In this document: positions 30,585 to 40,212 of the stretch, in pieces | How the letters are laid out: every line of letters starts with the position of its first letter | Position numbering within the stretch: the first letter of the stretch is position 1 | NCBI RefSeq assembly: GCF_003987345.1 | Contig: NZ_PIPP01000001.1 | Span: forward strand, 1 to 64,000 | DNA length: 64,000 nucleotides | DNA from: Aliidiomarina shirensis | GTDB taxonomy: Bacteria > Pseudomonadota > Gammaproteobacteria > Enterobacterales > Alteromonadaceae | Reading direction: 5' to 3' | The notes under the pieces: generated by a model | Databases searched by the model: none | What the model was told of the DNA's origin: nothing | Seen by the model: the letters and a program-made list of their open reading frames with translations, nothing else | Program-made: the position numbers and the translations under genes

Positions 30585-31322
30585 ATGTGGTTAAAACCGG
30601 CAACCAGTGAATATTCGCAACCTTTACTCGAAAATTGGCAGCAAATGCGCCATGGCGAGTGGTGGAGTAGTGCCTTAGAAAAAGCGTTGGAGCCGCATTG
30701 GGAAACGATTTTCGGACATTATTTGTTGCAGCTTGGCGGCTTAAGTTCAGGTTTAGCAAATAATTGCAGAATTCGTGAACAATATGCCGTAGGGCCGGAA
30801 AAAACCGCCGCTGTTCGAGCAGAACTGAATGCGTTGCCGTTCGCGGAGAACACAGTTGATGCTGCTTTATTAGTGCATGTGCTGGAATATCATCCGGATC
30901 CACACGCGGTATTGCGCGAGGTAAATCGAGTAATGCGTGCCGACGGGCATCTCGTTTTAGCACTCAGCAACCCATTTTCGCCCGGGCAATTAATTCGTGC
31001 TGTGCCGGGAACGGGCGATTACGCGCCTTGGAATAGCCGCATGTTCAGCCCTCAGCGTGTACGCGATTGGCTTTCATTGATGCATTTTGAAGAAGTAGCG
31101 TTCGGTTATTTTGGCGCGGGCGTGCCGTGGTCGAAACACAGAGATCCCGAGCAAGGCTGGAGCTGGTTGTTGCAAAACTGCAATGGGTTGCAAGCTGGCT
31201 ATTACCTCGTAGCGCGAAAACGCGAATGGCCGCTTACGCCTGTGCGGCTAACTGAGCGTCGCCGGCAGCGTAATATGCGGCCTGAATCCGTAGCCGCCCG
31301 CCGATATTCAAACGAACGATAA
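30585..31322 (+). CDS. yafS: Class I SAM-dependent methyltransferase, YafS-like
   Basis: The 245-residue protein has the methyltransferase-11 core: LNALPFAENTVDAALLVHVLEYHPDPHAVLREVNRVMRADGHL. The glycine-rich SAM loop (HYLLQLGGLSSGLANN) is less canonical. The gene sits between gloB and rnhA exactly as yafS does in E. coli. The methyl acceptor is unknown. Confidence 0.85.
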   Translation: MWLKPATSEYSQPLLENWQQMRHGEWWSSALEKALEPHWETIFGHYLLQLGGLSSGLANNCRIREQYAVGPEKTAAVRAELNALPFAENTVDAALLVHVLEYHPDPHAVLREVNRVMRADGHLVLALSNPFSPGQLIRAVPGTGDYAPWNSRMFSPQRVRDWLSLMHFEEVAFGYFGAGVPWSKHRDPEQGWSWLLQNCNGLQAGYYLVARKREWPLTPVRLTERRRQRNMRPESVAARRYSNER

Positions 31323-31341
31323 TATCACTGCGAAAGCAACA

Positions 31342-31830
31342 TTAGCCTTCCGGCTGATACCCGATATCGTCATGTTTCGCATCGTGGGTAGCGGCTTCTC
31401 GCGCAAGCACATCGCAACGCTCATTGCCGGCGTTACCAGCGTGGCCTTTTACCCAGTGCCAAGCAACTTGGTGAGGCGCTTGGGCGGCATCTAAACGTTT
31501 CCATAAATCGACGTTTTTAACGGGCTTCTTTTGACTCGTGCGCCAATTATTCCGCTTCCAACCGGCAAGCCAAGATGTAATACCTTGCCGCACATATTCA
31601 CTATCGGTCCAAAGTTCAACGGCACATGGCCGCGTTAAGCTCTCCAGTGCAACCGCAGCCGCTAAAAGCTCCATGCGATTATTTGTCGTTAGGCGATAGC
31701 CGCGCGCTAGCTCTTTTTTATGCTTGCCTGCTTGCAATACGATACCGTAACCACCAGGGCCAGGATTCCCCAAACAGGAGCCATCGGTATAAATGATTAC
31801 AGTAGCGTTCTTTGGTTTGTTATCGGTCAT
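31342..31830 (-). CDS. rnhA: Ribonuclease HI
   Basis: The 162-residue enzyme degrades RNA in RNA-DNA hybrids. All four catalytic acids are visible: D in [13 protein letters not shown] in NRMELLAA, D in LWTDSEYV and D in CDVLAREA; the histidine-containing WVKGHAGN loop is also present. The frame is open to 31974, but homology starts at MTDNKPK, so 31830 is used. It is divergent from dnaQ with 65 bases between the starts, the classic rnhA-dnaQ arrangement. Confidence 0.95.
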   Translation of the reverse strand: MTDNKPKNATVIIYTDGSCLGNPGPGGYGIVLQAGKHKKELARGYRLTTNNRMELLAAAVALESLTRPCAVELWTDSEYVRQGITSWLAGWKRNNWRTSQKKPVKNVDLWKRLDAAQAPHQVAWHWVKGHAGNAGNERCDVLAREAATHDAKHDDIGYQPEG

Positions 31831-31895
31831 GGATGCTATAAGATAAAAGGAATTCTGTCGGCAAGTATACGTGCCAGCGCAAAGGGGTACAAATA

Positions 31896-32666
31896 ATGGA
31901 ACACACTGATTTACGTAAAGATCAGGAGCAGCTCGATACCACAAAGCGGCAAATCGTGCTGGATACTGAAACAACAGGTATCGATCCGGCGCAAGGCCAC
32001 CGCGTGATTGAAATCGGTTGTGTGGAAATGATTGGCCGTAAATTAACTGGGAATCACTTCCATGTGTATTTAAACCCTGAACGTTTCGTGGAAGAAGATG
32101 CTATTCGCGTGCATGGCATTACCAACGAATTTCTGGTTGATAAACCTGTATTTGCACAGGTGGTAGATGATTTCCTAGCCTTCATTAAGGGCTCTGAATT
32201 AGTGATTCACAACGCGCCCTTTGATGTGGGGTTCTTGAATAATGAGCTGCGCCTATTAGGTAGCCAACACGGCACAGTAACCGATATTGCTAGCGTATTT
32301 GATACCCTTTCTTTTGCGCGCCAACAGTTTCCGGGGCAACGAAATAGCCTTGATGCGTTGTGTAAACGCTTTGATGTAGAAAACGGCCATCGCACATTGC
32401 ATGGGGCTTTGTTGGATGCCGAGATTCTTGCCGACGTTTATCTATTGATGACCGGTGGCCAACGCAAATTGTTTCAACCTGCGCAATCACAACAAACCGC
32501 CGAGGGTAGAGAGCAAGAAATTCGCCGCTTAGCAAGTGATAGGGCAGCTCTAAAAGTTATTTCTGCAAGTGCTGATGAGCAAGCCGCTCATGAAAACTAT
32601 CTGCAAGAAATTCAGAATGAAAGTGGTAAGCGATTGTGGGAACTGGACGAAACTGCAGCAAATTAA
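31896..32666 (+). CDS. dnaQ: DNA polymerase III epsilon subunit (proofreading exonuclease)
   Basis: The 256-residue DEDD exonuclease proofreads for the replicative polymerase. Exo I is VLDTETTG with the acidic pair, Exo [13 protein letters not shown], and Exo [17 protein letters not shown]. The C-terminal tail binds the alpha subunit. The start has AGGGG eight bases upstream and gives a 17-residue leader before [11 protein letters not shown], somewhat longer than in E. coli. dnaE lies 0.7 kb downstream, beyond the tRNA genes. Confidence 0.95.
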   Translation: MEHTDLRKDQEQLDTTKRQIVLDTETTGIDPAQGHRVIEIGCVEMIGRKLTGNHFHVYLNPERFVEEDAIRVHGITNEFLVDKPVFAQVVDDFLAFIKGSELVIHNAPFDVGFLNNELRLLGSQHGTVTDIASVFDTLSFARQQFPGQRNSLDALCKRFDVENGHRTLHGALLDAEILADVYLLMTGGQRKLFQPAQSQQTAEGREQEIRRLASDRAALKVISASADEQAAHENYLQEIQNESGKRLWELDETAAN

Positions 32667-32729
32667 GATGTAAATTTCAGCAATTGGTTTAAAGCTGAGC
32701 AATCGAGCAATAAAGTGTTAAAAAAGGGG

Positions 32730-32758
32730 TTGACTCCGCGCGGTCTGCCTCGTATTAT
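32730..32758 (+). promoter_or_regulatory. Strong sigma-70 promoter for the tRNA-Asp cluster
   Basis: TTGACT (32730-32735) and TATTAT (32753-32758) are separated by 17 bases. The bases after the -10 box are GC-rich (CCTCGCCGCG), a discriminator typical of stringently controlled stable-RNA promoters. Confidence 0.75.
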
Positions 32759-32835
32759 CCTCGCCGCGTTGAGGGTGCATTAGCAAACTTTATGCAGATG
32801 AAATATGCATTGATGAAAATTAATGCTTAGGCAAC

Positions 32836-32912
32836 GGAGCGGTAGTTCAGTTGGTTAGAATACCGGCCTGTCACGCCGGGGGTCGCGGGTTCGAGTCCCG
32901 TCCGCTCCGCCA
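32836..32912 (+). tRNA. tRNA-Asp (GTC), copy 1
   Basis: The 77-base sequence folds as a cloverleaf: acceptor GGAGCGG with CCGCTCC, anticodon stem-loop CCGGCCTGTCACGCCGG with anticodon GTC, T arm with GTTCGAGTC, and an encoded CCA end. It is the first of three identical copies. Confidence 0.97.
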
Positions 32913-32936
32913 ATTTCATCACTATTATCCAGGTTT

Positions 32937-33013
32937 GGAGCGGTAGTTCAGTTGGTTAGAATACCGGCCTGTCACGCCGGGGGTCGCGGGTTCGAGTCCC
33001 GTCCGCTCCGCCA
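32937..33013 (+). tRNA. tRNA-Asp (GTC), copy 2
   Basis: Identical to copy 1 over all 77 bases including CCA, 24 bases downstream of it. It belongs to the same transcript. Confidence 0.97.
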
Positions 33014-33072
33014 ACCTTGATAAATAGCTAGCTAGTACAAAAGTTAGTGCAACAGTCAGTACAACAGAGTGT

Positions 33073-33149
33073 GGAGCGGTAGTTCAGTTGGTTAGAATAC
33101 CGGCCTGTCACGCCGGGGGTCGCGGGTTCGAGTCCCGTCCGCTCCGCCA
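33073..33149 (+). tRNA. tRNA-Asp (GTC), copy 3
   Basis: Identical to copies 1 and 2, after a 59-base spacer unrelated to the first spacer. No clear intrinsic terminator follows before dnaE. Confidence 0.97.
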
Positions 33150-33344
33150 CTTCTCTGTTTCATCCCGCAGATCCAAACCTTTAAATTATCCCCTGAAACA
33201 TGCTTCAAAAACGTAGATTGTCGAATTATTCGCCACCTAAACGTTTACCTGTTTTTGTGCGTGTTGATTAGGTGACACCTCCGCACGATTAGGGCACAAT
33301 AGTCCGTTCAATCGGGAAGCCAAAACTGCTAAAAGCGGGAGTTT

Positions 33345-36300
33345 ATGAGCGTACAGCCATTTGTTCATCTGCGAATTCATAGTGATTTTTCTATGGTAGA
33401 TGGCCTGCAAAAAGTAAAACCAATCTGCAATCGCGTTGCAGAGCTGGGTATGCCGGCAATGGCGTTAACCGACGAAATGAACTTATGTGGTTTAGTGCGG
33501 TACTACCAAACATCGCGCGGGCTTGGCCTCAAGCCTATCATTGGTGCCGATTTAAATGTGCTCAGCGACGAATGGCCAGAAGAGCCGTTCCGCCTCACAG
33601 CACTGGCCATGAACGACACCGGCTACAAAAACCTCACTATTTTAATCTCTGAAGGCTATTTACGTGGCCATCGCTGTGGCAAACCTTGTATCGATCAAGC
33701 ATGGCTTGCGAAGTGGAGTGAAGGCATTTTGCTGCTTTCCGGCGGCAAAGATGGTGATATTGGCCGTGCTCAACTGCGCAACCAACAAAAATCACTGAAC
33801 AGTAGTGTCGCGTTTTACCAAACTCATTTCCCTGATCGTTTTTATTTAGAGCTGGTGCGTACCGGCCGCGCTGAAGAAGAAAACTGTTTACATGCTGCGG
33901 TTGCACTCGCCGCTGAGCAGCAATTGCCGGTAGTAGCAACAAACGAAGTTGTATTCCTTAAAGAAGATGATTTCGAAGCGCATGAAATTCGGGCGGCGAT
34001 TCACGATAGCTACACCCTTGCTGATCCGCGGCGGCCAAAAAAATATAGCCAGCAGCAATATTTGCGCTCGAGCGAAGAAATGCAGGCTTTGTTCGCTGAT
34101 ATCCCCGAAGCTATTGCCAACACAGTAGAAATTGCTCGCCGTTGCAACGTAAGTGTGCGCTTGAATGAATACTTTTTGCCGAACTTTCCTACTGGCGGGC
34201 TCACTGAAAAAGAATTTTTAGTTAAAAAATCGCAAGAAGGCTTAGAAGAGCGCCTTGAGTTTCTATTTCCCGATCCAGAAAAACGCGCAGCCGCCCGTGG
34301 TGAATATGATGAGCGCTTAGCCATCGAACTTGAAGTTATCAATAACATGGGTTTCCCTGGCTACTTCTTGATCGTTATGGAATTTATCCAGTGGAGTAAA
34401 GACAATAATATTCCAGTTGGCCCCGGACGAGGTTCCGGTGCGGGTTCGCTTGTTGCCTATGCACTGAAAATCACTGATCTGGACCCGCTCGAGTTTGATT
34501 TGCTTTTCGAACGTTTCCTTAACCCTGAACGCGTATCCATGCCCGATTTTGATGTCGATTTTTGTATGGATCGCCGTGATGAAGTTATTGATCACGTGGC
34601 TGAGCTGTATGGCCGCGAAGCGGTATCACAGATCATTACCTTCGGCACCATGGCGGCGAAAGCTGTGGTGCGTGATGTTGGCCGTGTGCTTGGTCATCCC
34701 TACGGTTTTGTTGATCGTATTTCTAAGTTGATTCCACCAACTCCGGGCATGACACTGGAACAAGCATTCGTAGAAGAACCACGGTTACCGGAACTGTATG
34801 AAAGCGATGATGATGTTCGCGAAGTAATCGATATGGCGCGGCGGCTTGAGGGCGTTACCCGTAATGCGGGTAAGCACGCTGGTGGTGTGGTTATTGCGCC
34901 CACTAAAATTACCGATTTTACGCCGTTATATTGTGATTCCGAAGGCCGTTTCCCAGTTACCCAGTTTGATAAGAATGATGTAGAAACAGCGGGCTTAGTA
35001 AAATTCGATTTCTTGGGGCTGCGTACCCTTACTATTATTCAATGGGCATTGGATATGGTGAACCCGCGCCGGCAGCAAGAAGGGAAAGAGCCGATTCTGA
35101 TTGAGGGTATTCCGCTTAACGATAACCGTTGTTTTGAGGTCCTTAAAAAGGGTGATACTACGGCGGTTTTCCAGCTTGAATCACGCGGTATGAAAGAGCT
35201 GATTAAGCGCCTGCGGCCTGATAGCTTTGAAGATATTATCGCCTTAGTAGCACTATTCCGGCCCGGCCCGTTGCAATCGGGCATGGTGGATAACTTTATC
35301 GATCGGAAGCATGGTAAAGAAGCGGTTTCATACCCAGATTCCACTTATCAGCACGATACGCTGAAACCTATTCTTGAGCCTACATACGGGGTTATTCTCT
35401 ACCAAGAGCAAGTGATGCAAATTGCTCAGGTATTGGCGGGCTACTCGCTTGGTGGCGCCGATTTACTACGCCGAGCCATGGGTAAGAAAAAGCCGGAAGA
35501 AATGGTAAAGCAGCGGGAAGTATTCCGCCAAGGTGCTGCTGAGAACAATATTGACCCTGAATTGGCGATGAAAATCTTTGATTTGGTGGAAAAATTCGCG
35601 GGCTACGGCTTTAACAAATCGCATTCGGCGGCTTATGCATTAGTTTCTTATCAAACCTTATGGATGAAGGTGCATTATCCGGCTGAGTTTATGGCAGCGG
35701 TTATGTCGGCAGATATGGATAACACCGATAAAATCGTTACCTTGGTGGATGAGTGTGAGCGCATGGGGCTCACGATCCTGCCACCTGATGTTAATGCTGG
35801 CCAATATAAGTTTACGGTCGATGCTGAAGGGCGAGTGGTATACGGCATCGGCGCTATCAAGGGCGTTGGTGAAGGGCCGATAGAATCGATTATTGAAGCC
35901 CGTTCAGAAGGTGGCCACTTCACTGATCTATTTGATTTCTGTTGCCGTGTGGATTTGAAGCGCTTGAACCGTCGGGTAATGGAACGCTTAATAAAAGCGG
36001 GCGCTATGGATTCATTAGGGCCACACCGTGCTACCTTAATGGCGAGTTTAGATAAAGCCATGCGGCAGGCCGAGCAGCACGCACAAGCGGAAGCCGTGGG
36101 GCAACATGATCTATTTGGTGTATTAGCCGCTGAACCGGATAAAATTGAGCATGAATTCGAACATGTAGCACGTTGGCCAGAAGGTGTGTGGCTTGAGGGC
36201 GAGCGAGAAACCCTCGGTTTGTATCTCACCGGCCACCCAGTGAACCGTTATCGCAAAGAGTTGTCGAATTACACGAGTTGTCGCTTGGCTGATATCCGTA

Positions 36301-36818
36301 CCACGCGCAAAGGCGAACAGCTATCGGTGGCGGGCTTAGTGCTTGATACCCGTTCCATGATCAACAAAAAGAATCAGCGTTGGGGGTTATTCACTCTTGA
36401 CGATAAAAGCGCTCGTTTAGAAATTCGTTTGTTTAATCGCGAATATGAGCAATATGAAGCGTTGCTGGAGAAAGACCAGATTCTTTGGGTGAAAGGAGAG
36501 ATCCGATTTGATTCTTTCGCTGGGGGCAATACAATGACGGCCAGTGAAGTTATGACTTTAGAGCAAGCTCGGGCACAATACGTTCGCGCCTTAGAATTAT
36601 CGCTTACACTTACAAACAGCGAAATACCGCAGCAAGTGATTCAAATTATCCGCGAAGCACCGCGGGGAACTTGCCCCGTTCGCTTTGTTTGTCAGATTGA
36701 AGGCGCCGCGGCGTCGCTAGAGGCAGGATCCGATTGGTTTATAGAGCCAGGCGACGATTTGCTATATGAATTAAAATTGCAGTTGGGCGAAGAGAATGTC
36801 CGGCTGAGCTTTGAATAA
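33345..36818 (+). CDS. dnaE: DNA polymerase III alpha subunit
   Basis: The 1157-residue replicative polymerase has an N-terminal PHP domain ([18 protein letters not shown]), then the palm with catalytic aspartates D401 and D403 ([11 protein letters not shown]), numbered as in E. coli. Then come the fingers ([19 protein letters not shown]), a helix-hairpin-helix region and a C-terminal OB fold ([20 protein letters not shown]). GGGAG lies just before the ATG. accA follows after 15 bases, as in many gammaproteobacteria. Confidence 0.97.
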   Translation: MSVQPFVHLRIHSDFSMVDGLQKVKPICNRVAELGMPAMALTDEMNLCGLVRYYQTSRGLGLKPIIGADLNVLSDEWPEEPFRLTALAMNDTGYKNLTILISEGYLRGHRCGKPCIDQAWLAKWSEGILLLSGGKDGDIGRAQLRNQQKSLNSSVAFYQTHFPDRFYLELVRTGRAEEENCLHAAVALAAEQQLPVVATNEVVFLKEDDFEAHEIRAAIHDSYTLADPRRPKKYSQQQYLRSSEEMQALFADIPEAIANTVEIARRCNVSVRLNEYFLPNFPTGGLTEKEFLVKKSQEGLEERLEFLFPDPEKRAAARGEYDERLAIELEVINNMGFPGYFLIVMEFIQWSKDNNIPVGPGRGSGAGSLVAYALKITDLDPLEFDLLFERFLNPERVSMPDFDVDFCMDRRDEVIDHVAELYGREAVSQIITFGTMAAKAVVRDVGRVLGHPYGFVDRISKLIPPTPGMTLEQAFVEEPRLPELYESDDDVREVIDMARRLEGVTRNAGKHAGGVVIAPTKITDFTPLYCDSEGRFPVTQFDKNDVETAGLVKFDFLGLRTLTIIQWALDMVNPRRQQEGKEPILIEGIPLNDNRCFEVLKKGDTTAVFQLESRGMKELIKRLRPDSFEDIIALVALFRPGPLQSGMVDNFIDRKHGKEAVSYPDSTYQHDTLKPILEPTYGVILYQEQVMQIAQVLAGYSLGGADLLRRAMGKKKPEEMVKQREVFRQGAAENNIDPELAMKIFDLVEKFAGYGFNKSHSAAYALVSYQTLWMKVHYPAEFMAAVMSADMDNTDKIVTLVDECERMGLTILPPDVNAGQYKFTVDAEGRVVYGIGAIKGVGEGPIESIIEARSEGGHFTDLFDFCCRVDLKRLNRRVMERLIKAGAMDSLGPHRATLMASLDKAMRQAEQHAQAEAVGQHDLFGVLAAEPDKIEHEFEHVARWPEGVWLEGERETLGLYLTGHPVNRYRKELSNYTSCRLADIRTTRKGEQLSVAGLVLDTRSMINKKNQRWGLFTLDDKSARLEIRLFNREYEQYEALLEKDQILWVKGEIRFDSFAGGNTMTASEVMTLEQARAQYVRALELSLTLTNSEIPQQVIQIIREAPRGTCPVRFVCQIEGAAASLEAGSDWFIEPGDDLLYELKLQLGEENVRLSFE

Positions 36819-36833
36819 ATTTGGAAGCAACTG

Positions 36834-37790
36834 ATGAATCTTAATTTTTTAGACTTTGAAAAACCGATTGCAGAGCTGCAGGCGCAAATTGATGAGTTGC
36901 GTGCAGTAGGCGCGAAAGGTGATCTTGATATTGATTTAGAAAAAGAAGTAAAGCAGCTGCAAAAAAAGCGCACTGAATTAACTGAAAAAATTTATGGCAA
37001 CCTCGGAGCCTGGCAGGTAGCGCAATTAGCGCGGCATCCGTTACGCCCATACACGCTCGATTACATAAAGTTAATCTTCACGGAATTTGATGAGCTTGCC
37101 GGTGATCGTGCGTTTGCTGATGATAAAGCAATTGTTGGTGGTATTGCCCGCTTAGATGGCAAACCCATCATGGTGATTGGCCAGCAAAAAGGCCGGGAAA
37201 CCAAAGAAAAAGTTCGCCGCAATTTCGGTATGCCAAAGCCTGAAGGGTATCGCAAAGCGTTACGCCTTATGGAGATGGCTGAACGTTTTAACATGCCCAT
37301 TATTACTTTTATCGATACGCCAGGTGCTTATCCAGGCATTGGTGCTGAGGAACGCGGGCAAAGTGAAGCCATTGCCCGCAACCTGAAAGTTATGGCGCGT
37401 TTGAACGTACCTATTCTCTGTACCGTTATTGGTGAAGGTGGTTCAGGTGGTGCTTTGGCCATTGGTGTCGGTGATAAAGTGAATATGTTGCAATACAGCA
37501 CTTATTCGGTGATTTCGCCCGAAGGTTGTGCTTCGATTCTTTGGAAAAGTGCTACGAAAGCGAATTTAGCGGCGGAAGCCATGGGTGTAACCGCACAAAG
37601 CTCATTAGAACTCGGCTTGATTGATGAAATCATTGAAGAGCCTGTGGGTGGCGCTCATCGCGATTATGCGGAAACTGCTGCGCGCATTAAGCAACGCATT
37701 TTGGCCGATTTAGATGCCTTATCTGGGTTATCAAAAGAAGAGTTGCTTGAACGCCGTTATCAAAAATTAATGTCGTTTGGCTACAATTAA
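36834..37790 (+). CDS. accA: Acetyl-CoA carboxylase carboxyltransferase alpha subunit
   Basis: The 318-residue subunit, with AccD, transfers the carboxyl group from biotin to acetyl-CoA, the first step of fatty-acid synthesis. The N terminus [19 protein letters not shown] is typical. The crotonase-like core has [26 protein letters not shown] and [13 protein letters not shown]. Length matches E. coli (319). It lies between dnaE and tilS. Confidence 0.97.
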   Translation: MNLNFLDFEKPIAELQAQIDELRAVGAKGDLDIDLEKEVKQLQKKRTELTEKIYGNLGAWQVAQLARHPLRPYTLDYIKLIFTEFDELAGDRAFADDKAIVGGIARLDGKPIMVIGQQKGRETKEKVRRNFGMPKPEGYRKALRLMEMAERFNMPIITFIDTPGAYPGIGAEERGQSEAIARNLKVMARLNVPILCTVIGEGGSGGALAIGVGDKVNMLQYSTYSVISPEGCASILWKSATKANLAAEAMGVTAQSSLELGLIDEIIEEPVGGAHRDYAETAARIKQRILADLDALSGLSKEELLERRYQKLMSFGYN

Positions 37791-37823
37791 TTCATTGTAG
37801 TAAGGCTTAGCGGGGCGCCCAGA

Positions 37824-38804
37824 TTGTCGGTCATTACCGATCTCTATCCTGATTTTGCAAAGCAAATGAACAGCTTGCAATTATTGCCGGGCCAACAAAT
37901 TGTGGCCGCCCTAGGGGGCGGCGCTGATTCGCAAACCATTCTCGATCTTATCTTACGTTATCGGCAACAGCATCCTGAGTTTTCCTACTTAGCGATCCAT
38001 CTCGATCATTATTTTCATCCAGATTCGCCTAAATGGGCTGATTTTCTGCGAACGTGGTGCCTTCAGAAGGATATTGATGCGATCGTTGAACCTCTCGCTG
38101 TTCCTTCGGGGACTCGATTAAGTAAAGAAGAACAGGGGCGAAATGCCCGTTATCAGCGTATTGCTGAGCTTACCGAAGATAATGCCGTTATTTTGCTGGG
38201 CCAGCACCGCAACGACCAAGCGGAAACCTTTTTGTTACAGCTAAAGCGCGGTGCAGGGCCGAAAGGATTAGCGGCGATGGCGAGTGAAGCGCCGTTTACC
38301 GGCAACCGGCGTTTATTTCGGCCGCTTTTATCGGTTACAAAAGCACAGATCTATGAATATGCCCAAGCGCATGGTGTGGAATGGATTGAAGATGATACCA
38401 ACACCGATACCACGATAGAACGTAACTTTCTACGCTGCGAAATTATTCCACGTTTAACCGAACGCTGGCCGCAATTCCTCGATACCGTAGCGCGCTCTGC
38501 TAAGCTGTGTGCGGAACAAACGGCCATGTTAGATGAATTATTGCATGAACACTTAGCTGCACGTTTAGAAGATGATGGTCGCTTGCACCTGAAAGGGTGG
38601 TGGCAGATTTCCGATATTCGACAACGCGCAATACTGCGCGCGTGGCTGCAATTTCATCATGCGCCCATGCCAAGCTTTGCTGTTCTGAGCGAATTAACGA
38701 CGCAGATTCAACGCAGCGAAGGTGGCAAGCAAGTGCGCGTATCGTGGGGGGATGTTGAGGTGCATCGTCGGCAAAAGTGGCTAGTGCTTTCCCACCAGCG
38801 GTGA
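37824..38804 (+). CDS. tilS: tRNA(Ile)-lysidine synthase, short form with altered PP-loop
   Basis: This should add lysine to C34 of tRNA-Ile(CAU) so that it reads AUA. At 326 residues it is shorter than E. coli TilS (432): the N-terminal ATP-pyrophosphatase domain and the middle substrate-binding region are present (GQHRNDQAETFLLQLKRGAGPKGLAAM, EDDTNTD...RNFLRCEIIPRL), but the C-terminal domain is missing. The ATP-binding PP-loop, normally SGGxDS, reads GGGADS. The start is TTG with a weak ribosome binding site. The position behind accA supports the call. Confidence 0.85.
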   Translation: MSVITDLYPDFAKQMNSLQLLPGQQIVAALGGGADSQTILDLILRYRQQHPEFSYLAIHLDHYFHPDSPKWADFLRTWCLQKDIDAIVEPLAVPSGTRLSKEEQGRNARYQRIAELTEDNAVILLGQHRNDQAETFLLQLKRGAGPKGLAAMASEAPFTGNRRLFRPLLSVTKAQIYEYAQAHGVEWIEDDTNTDTTIERNFLRCEIIPRLTERWPQFLDTVARSAKLCAEQTAMLDELLHEHLAARLEDDGRLHLKGWWQISDIRQRAILRAWLQFHHAPMPSFAVLSELTTQIQRSEGGKQVRVSWGDVEVHRRQKWLVLSHQR

Positions 38805-38949
38805 ACCTAATGTAAATTGCGGCGAATCAATGTATGAAATAGTTCGTTACATTTTTATTAGGAATTAGTTTAAACAATAGCGGTTTTAGCCCTGACAAAG
38901 GGAATAAATAGGCGGATAATGCGTTTATAGATAACGTGTTAATAACGTT

Positions 38950-38970
38950 TGTGCTCAATAAAAGAGCACA
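38950..38970. promoter_or_regulatory. Inverted repeat upstream of the RND pump
   Basis: TGTGCTC (38950-38956) and GAGCACA (38964-38970) form a perfect 7-7-7 inverted repeat 42 bases before the adaptor gene. There is no T tract, so an operator is more likely than a terminator. No regulator gene is adjacent. Confidence 0.4.
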
Positions 38971-39012
38971 GATCGAAAGTATGCTAAAAATTAAACAAGG
39001 TGCCTTCCCACA

Positions 39013-40209
39013 ATGGCTATGAAAAAACGTTTCATTTTTCTACCTATAATCCTCATCGTTGCTGCAATTTTTATATTTATAGTTATGAGCATGGCGCGTA
39101 TGCCACCGCCGCAGGAAACAACTGAACGCGTACCTGTGTTAGTAGAATATCATTTGGCTGAGCCCGCTGAAGTGCAGTTTACGGTTCCGGGCCAAGGGAA
39201 TGTTATCGCGCGGCATGCTACGCAAATTACGGCCGAAGTAACAGGCCGTATCGCATGGGTTTCACCAAAGTTTGTTGCTGGTGGCTTTTTTGCCGAAGGC
39301 GAGCCTTTGCTGCGCATTGATGCCTTTGATTATGAAACTGCGCATGAAGAGGCAAAAGCCAATTTGGCGCGCGCGCAAGCATCGCTCGCTGAAGAACGCG
39401 CTCGTGGGCAAGTTGCTGAAGCTGAATGGCGTTCTATCGAAGCGGGAGAAATTCCGGATTTAGGTTTGCGCCGGCCACAAATTGCAAGTGAATTAGCTAA
39501 CTTACAATCAGCACAAGCACGTTTAGCAAAAGCCGAACGCGACCTTGAACGTACTGAAATTAAAGCGCCATTTGCTGGTGTGTTGCAGGCTCGTAACGTA
39601 AATCTTGGCCAGTATATTTCGGTAAATACCAATGTGGGTACTTTGTTCGGAACTGATGTGGCCGAGGTTCGCATTCCGCTTTCTGATTTTGATTTAGCCT
39701 TAGTGAATGTGCCTACCGGTAGAGATTCTGATTTTGTTGGGCCAGATGTGCGTTTGCAGGCCAATATTGGCGGCCGTTCGCAAGAATGGGTGGGAACATT
39801 GGTTCGTACTGAAGGGGTGGTTGATCCGGATCGCCGCGTAACCTTCGCGGTTGTGCAAGTGCAAGACCCTTACAACCGTATTGAACAACAACATCCGGAG
39901 CCACTTACATTTGGCCGCTTTGTTCGCGCTGAAGTGAAGGGAATTAAGGTTGCGGATCTTATCGAGTTACCGCGTTATGCCGTGAATAGTAATCAGCAAG
40001 TATGGGTGATTACTGATGAAAATATACTTGAGCAGCGCACAGTAGAAGTATATCGCCGCAATCAAAACAGTGCTTATATCAGTGCTGGTTTAAATCGGGG
40101 CGATAAAGTAATGCTCACGCAGTTGGAAAACCCGCTGAATGGTATGAAAGTTCGTACGCCGGATGATTTAGAAAACACGGATGCTGATTCCGCAGCGGAC
40201 GAGGGTTAA
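39013..40209 (+). CDS. RND efflux periplasmic adaptor (HlyD/MFP family)
   Basis: The 398-residue protein is anchored by one N-terminal membrane segment (residues 7-27). It has the biotinyl-lipoyl-like hairpin (GQGNVIARHATQITAEVTGRIAWVSP), a coiled-coil hairpin rich in alanine and glutamate (residues 115-180) and the closing strands EIKAPFAGVLQARNVNLGQYI. It would link the inner-membrane pump encoded four bases downstream to an outer-membrane channel. No TolC-like gene is present in the window. Confidence 0.92.
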   Translation: MAMKKRFIFLPIILIVAAIFIFIVMSMARMPPPQETTERVPVLVEYHLAEPAEVQFTVPGQGNVIARHATQITAEVTGRIAWVSPKFVAGGFFAEGEPLLRIDAFDYETAHEEAKANLARAQASLAEERARGQVAEAEWRSIEAGEIPDLGLRRPQIASELANLQSAQARLAKAERDLERTEIKAPFAGVLQARNVNLGQYISVNTNVGTLFGTDVAEVRIPLSDFDLALVNVPTGRDSDFVGPDVRLQANIGGRSQEWVGTLVRTEGVVDPDRRVTFAVVQVQDPYNRIEQQHPEPLTFGRFVRAEVKGIKVADLIELPRYAVNSNQQVWVITDENILEQRTVEVYRRNQNSAYISAGLNRGDKVMLTQLENPLNGMKVRTPDDLENTDADSAADEG

Positions 40210-40212
40210 ACC

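Noticed and set aside
32836-33149. Three near-perfect 77-base repeats, possible CRISPR-like array
   Set aside because: The repeats are complete tRNA-Asp genes with anticodon GTC and CCA ends, and the spacers differ in length.
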